Of a DNA stretch of 64,000 nt, positions 63,523-64,000 are shown piece after piece (positions within the stretch are counted from its first letter, which is position 1; every line of letters starts with the position of its first letter). A model generated the notes under the pieces. The model was not told the origin of the DNA and did not search any database. It saw only the letters and a program-made list of their open reading frames with translations. Origin of the DNA: Bradyrhizobium sp. (GTDB lineage: Bacteria; Pseudomonadota; Alphaproteobacteria; Rhizobiales; Xanthobacteraceae); the NCBI RefSeq assembly GCF_004799445.1, contig NZ_SSNA01000100.1, positions 25,916-89,915 on the forward strand. Direction: 5' to 3'. Both the position numbers and the translations under genes were made by a program.

Positions 63523-64000
63523 ATGTCCAGTGCATCATTTTTGCCCGCCGCTTCGCGTGCGCGCCGCCGCCGACCAAGCCTGCGCCGGCTGGCGGCGTGG
63601 CTGGCGGCGTCAGCGTCCGACCACAAGGCCGCGCCGTGGCTGGTGATCGGTTTTGCTACTGCCCATGCGGTGCTCTGGACCTTCATCCTGATCAATCTCA
63701 AGGCGGCGCAGGACGTCCACATGGATGTCGCCGAAGCCTTCGCCTGGGGCCAGAAGTTCCAGCTCGGCTATGGCAAGCACCCGCCGCTGGCGGGTTGGGT
63801 CGCCGGTCTCTGGTTCCGGATGTTCCCGGTCGCCGACTGGGCCGCGTATGCGCTGGCGATGGCGACCCTCGGCTGCGGTCTGGTGATTTGCTGGCTGATC
63901 GCGCTGCGCGTGGTGGACTACCGCCGCGCATTCTTCGTCGTGGTGCTGCTCGCGCTTTATCCGATCTTCAATTTCAAGGGCTTCAAGTACAACCCGGACC
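63523..64000 (+). CDS. Glycosyltransferase family 39-like membrane protein, 3' end beyond window
   Basis: The first 159 codons of a membrane protein. After a basic cytoplasmic start (SRARRRRPSLRRL) there is a first helix (PWLVIGFATAHAVLWTFILI) followed by MDVAEAFAWGQKFQLGYGKH, the first periplasmic loop of GT39/ArnT-like enzymes with the catalytic-type acidic pair (Asp and Glu), then HPPLAGWVAGLWF and further helices. These enzymes move a sugar from a polyprenyl-phosphate carrier to lipid or protein. It is divergent from lepA. Confidence 0.82.
   Translation, partial: MSSASFLPAASRARRRRPSLRRLAAWLAASASDHKAAPWLVIGFATAHAVLWTFILINLKAAQDVHMDVAEAFAWGQKFQLGYGKHPPLAGWVAGLWFRMFPVADWAAYALAMATLGCGLVICWLIALRVVDYRRAFFVVVLLALYPIFNFKGFKYNPD

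Overview
The window reads as chromosome of a Bradyrhizobium-like alphaproteobacterium (Nitrobacteraceae). The grounds are the high G+C, the gene families present (RND pump, ABC uptake systems, OprB and OprO/P porins, DmeRF, Rrf2, DHCW cupin), and short intergenic palindromes typical of that group, such as GTCATTCCGGG...CCCGGAATGAC. I saw no rRNA, tRNA, CRISPR array, transposase or prophage. Most of the window is ordinary single-gene or small-operon chromosome, with a few accessory patches.

Layout. 0-2.4 kb: a CoA-thioester aromatic route (benzoate-CoA-ligase-like enzyme, cut by the window edge, plus an FAD monooxygenase). 2.7-8.1 kb: a two-gene RND efflux operon and a CurA-like reductase. 8.3-10.5 kb: a DAACS symporter paired with an orphan family-3 binding protein. 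10.5-13.3 kb: a small Ala/Ser/Thr-rich protein, a FolC-like Mur ligase and a cyanophycin-synthetase-like ATP-grasp enzyme, with CtrA-type boxes in front of both transcription units. 13.6-18.3 kb: ferredoxin reductase, cupin, patatin, glutamate-synthase-like FMN protein, DUF3147 protein. 18.3-24.1 kb: an ABC ATPase and a double-length permease without a binding protein, then a two-barrel porin with a porin relic beside it and an mgtC fragment. 24.3-27.9 kb: a CsoR-type regulator with tandem operators and a divergent promoter, then DmeR-DmeF cobalt/nickel efflux. 28-33.3 kb: a creatininase-family amidohydrolase divergent from an overlapping operon (THI5-like binding protein, ATPase, permease, 2-hydroxyacid dehydrogenase, two-domain protease inhibitor).

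33.3-39.6 kb is the most disturbed stretch: a frameshifted SDR gene, a GST gene with an internal deletion, radC, and a cassette of lower apparent G+C (LysR, YCII-like, exported HAD, DoxX) lying between intact radC and a truncated second copy of the radC 5' end. An Rrf2 regulator and a phosphate-type porin follow, then map, an MscS channel, a CPA-type antiporter, small secreted proteins, acyltransferase-3 and an ICMT-like membrane methyltransferase. 49.8-53.0 kb holds a molybdate operon in which ModC lacks its TOBE domain while a free-standing Mop protein is encoded upstream. The window ends with mepA, a PAS/GGDEF/EAL protein, a DUF1801 protein, a chemoreceptor, an acyl-CoA-dehydrogenase-fold monooxygenase, a MazEF-like pair, lepA and the start of a GT39-like glycosyltransferase.

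The strongest candidate for an undescribed system is the ATP-grasp/Mur-ligase pair with its small neighbour. Two unrelated amide-forming ligases overlap in one operon, in the combination found fused in cyanophycin synthetase, and a perfect TTAA-N7-TTAAC site precedes the small protein gene. Next in interest are the CsoR-type regulon at 24.3-25.1 kb and the radC-bracketed cassette.
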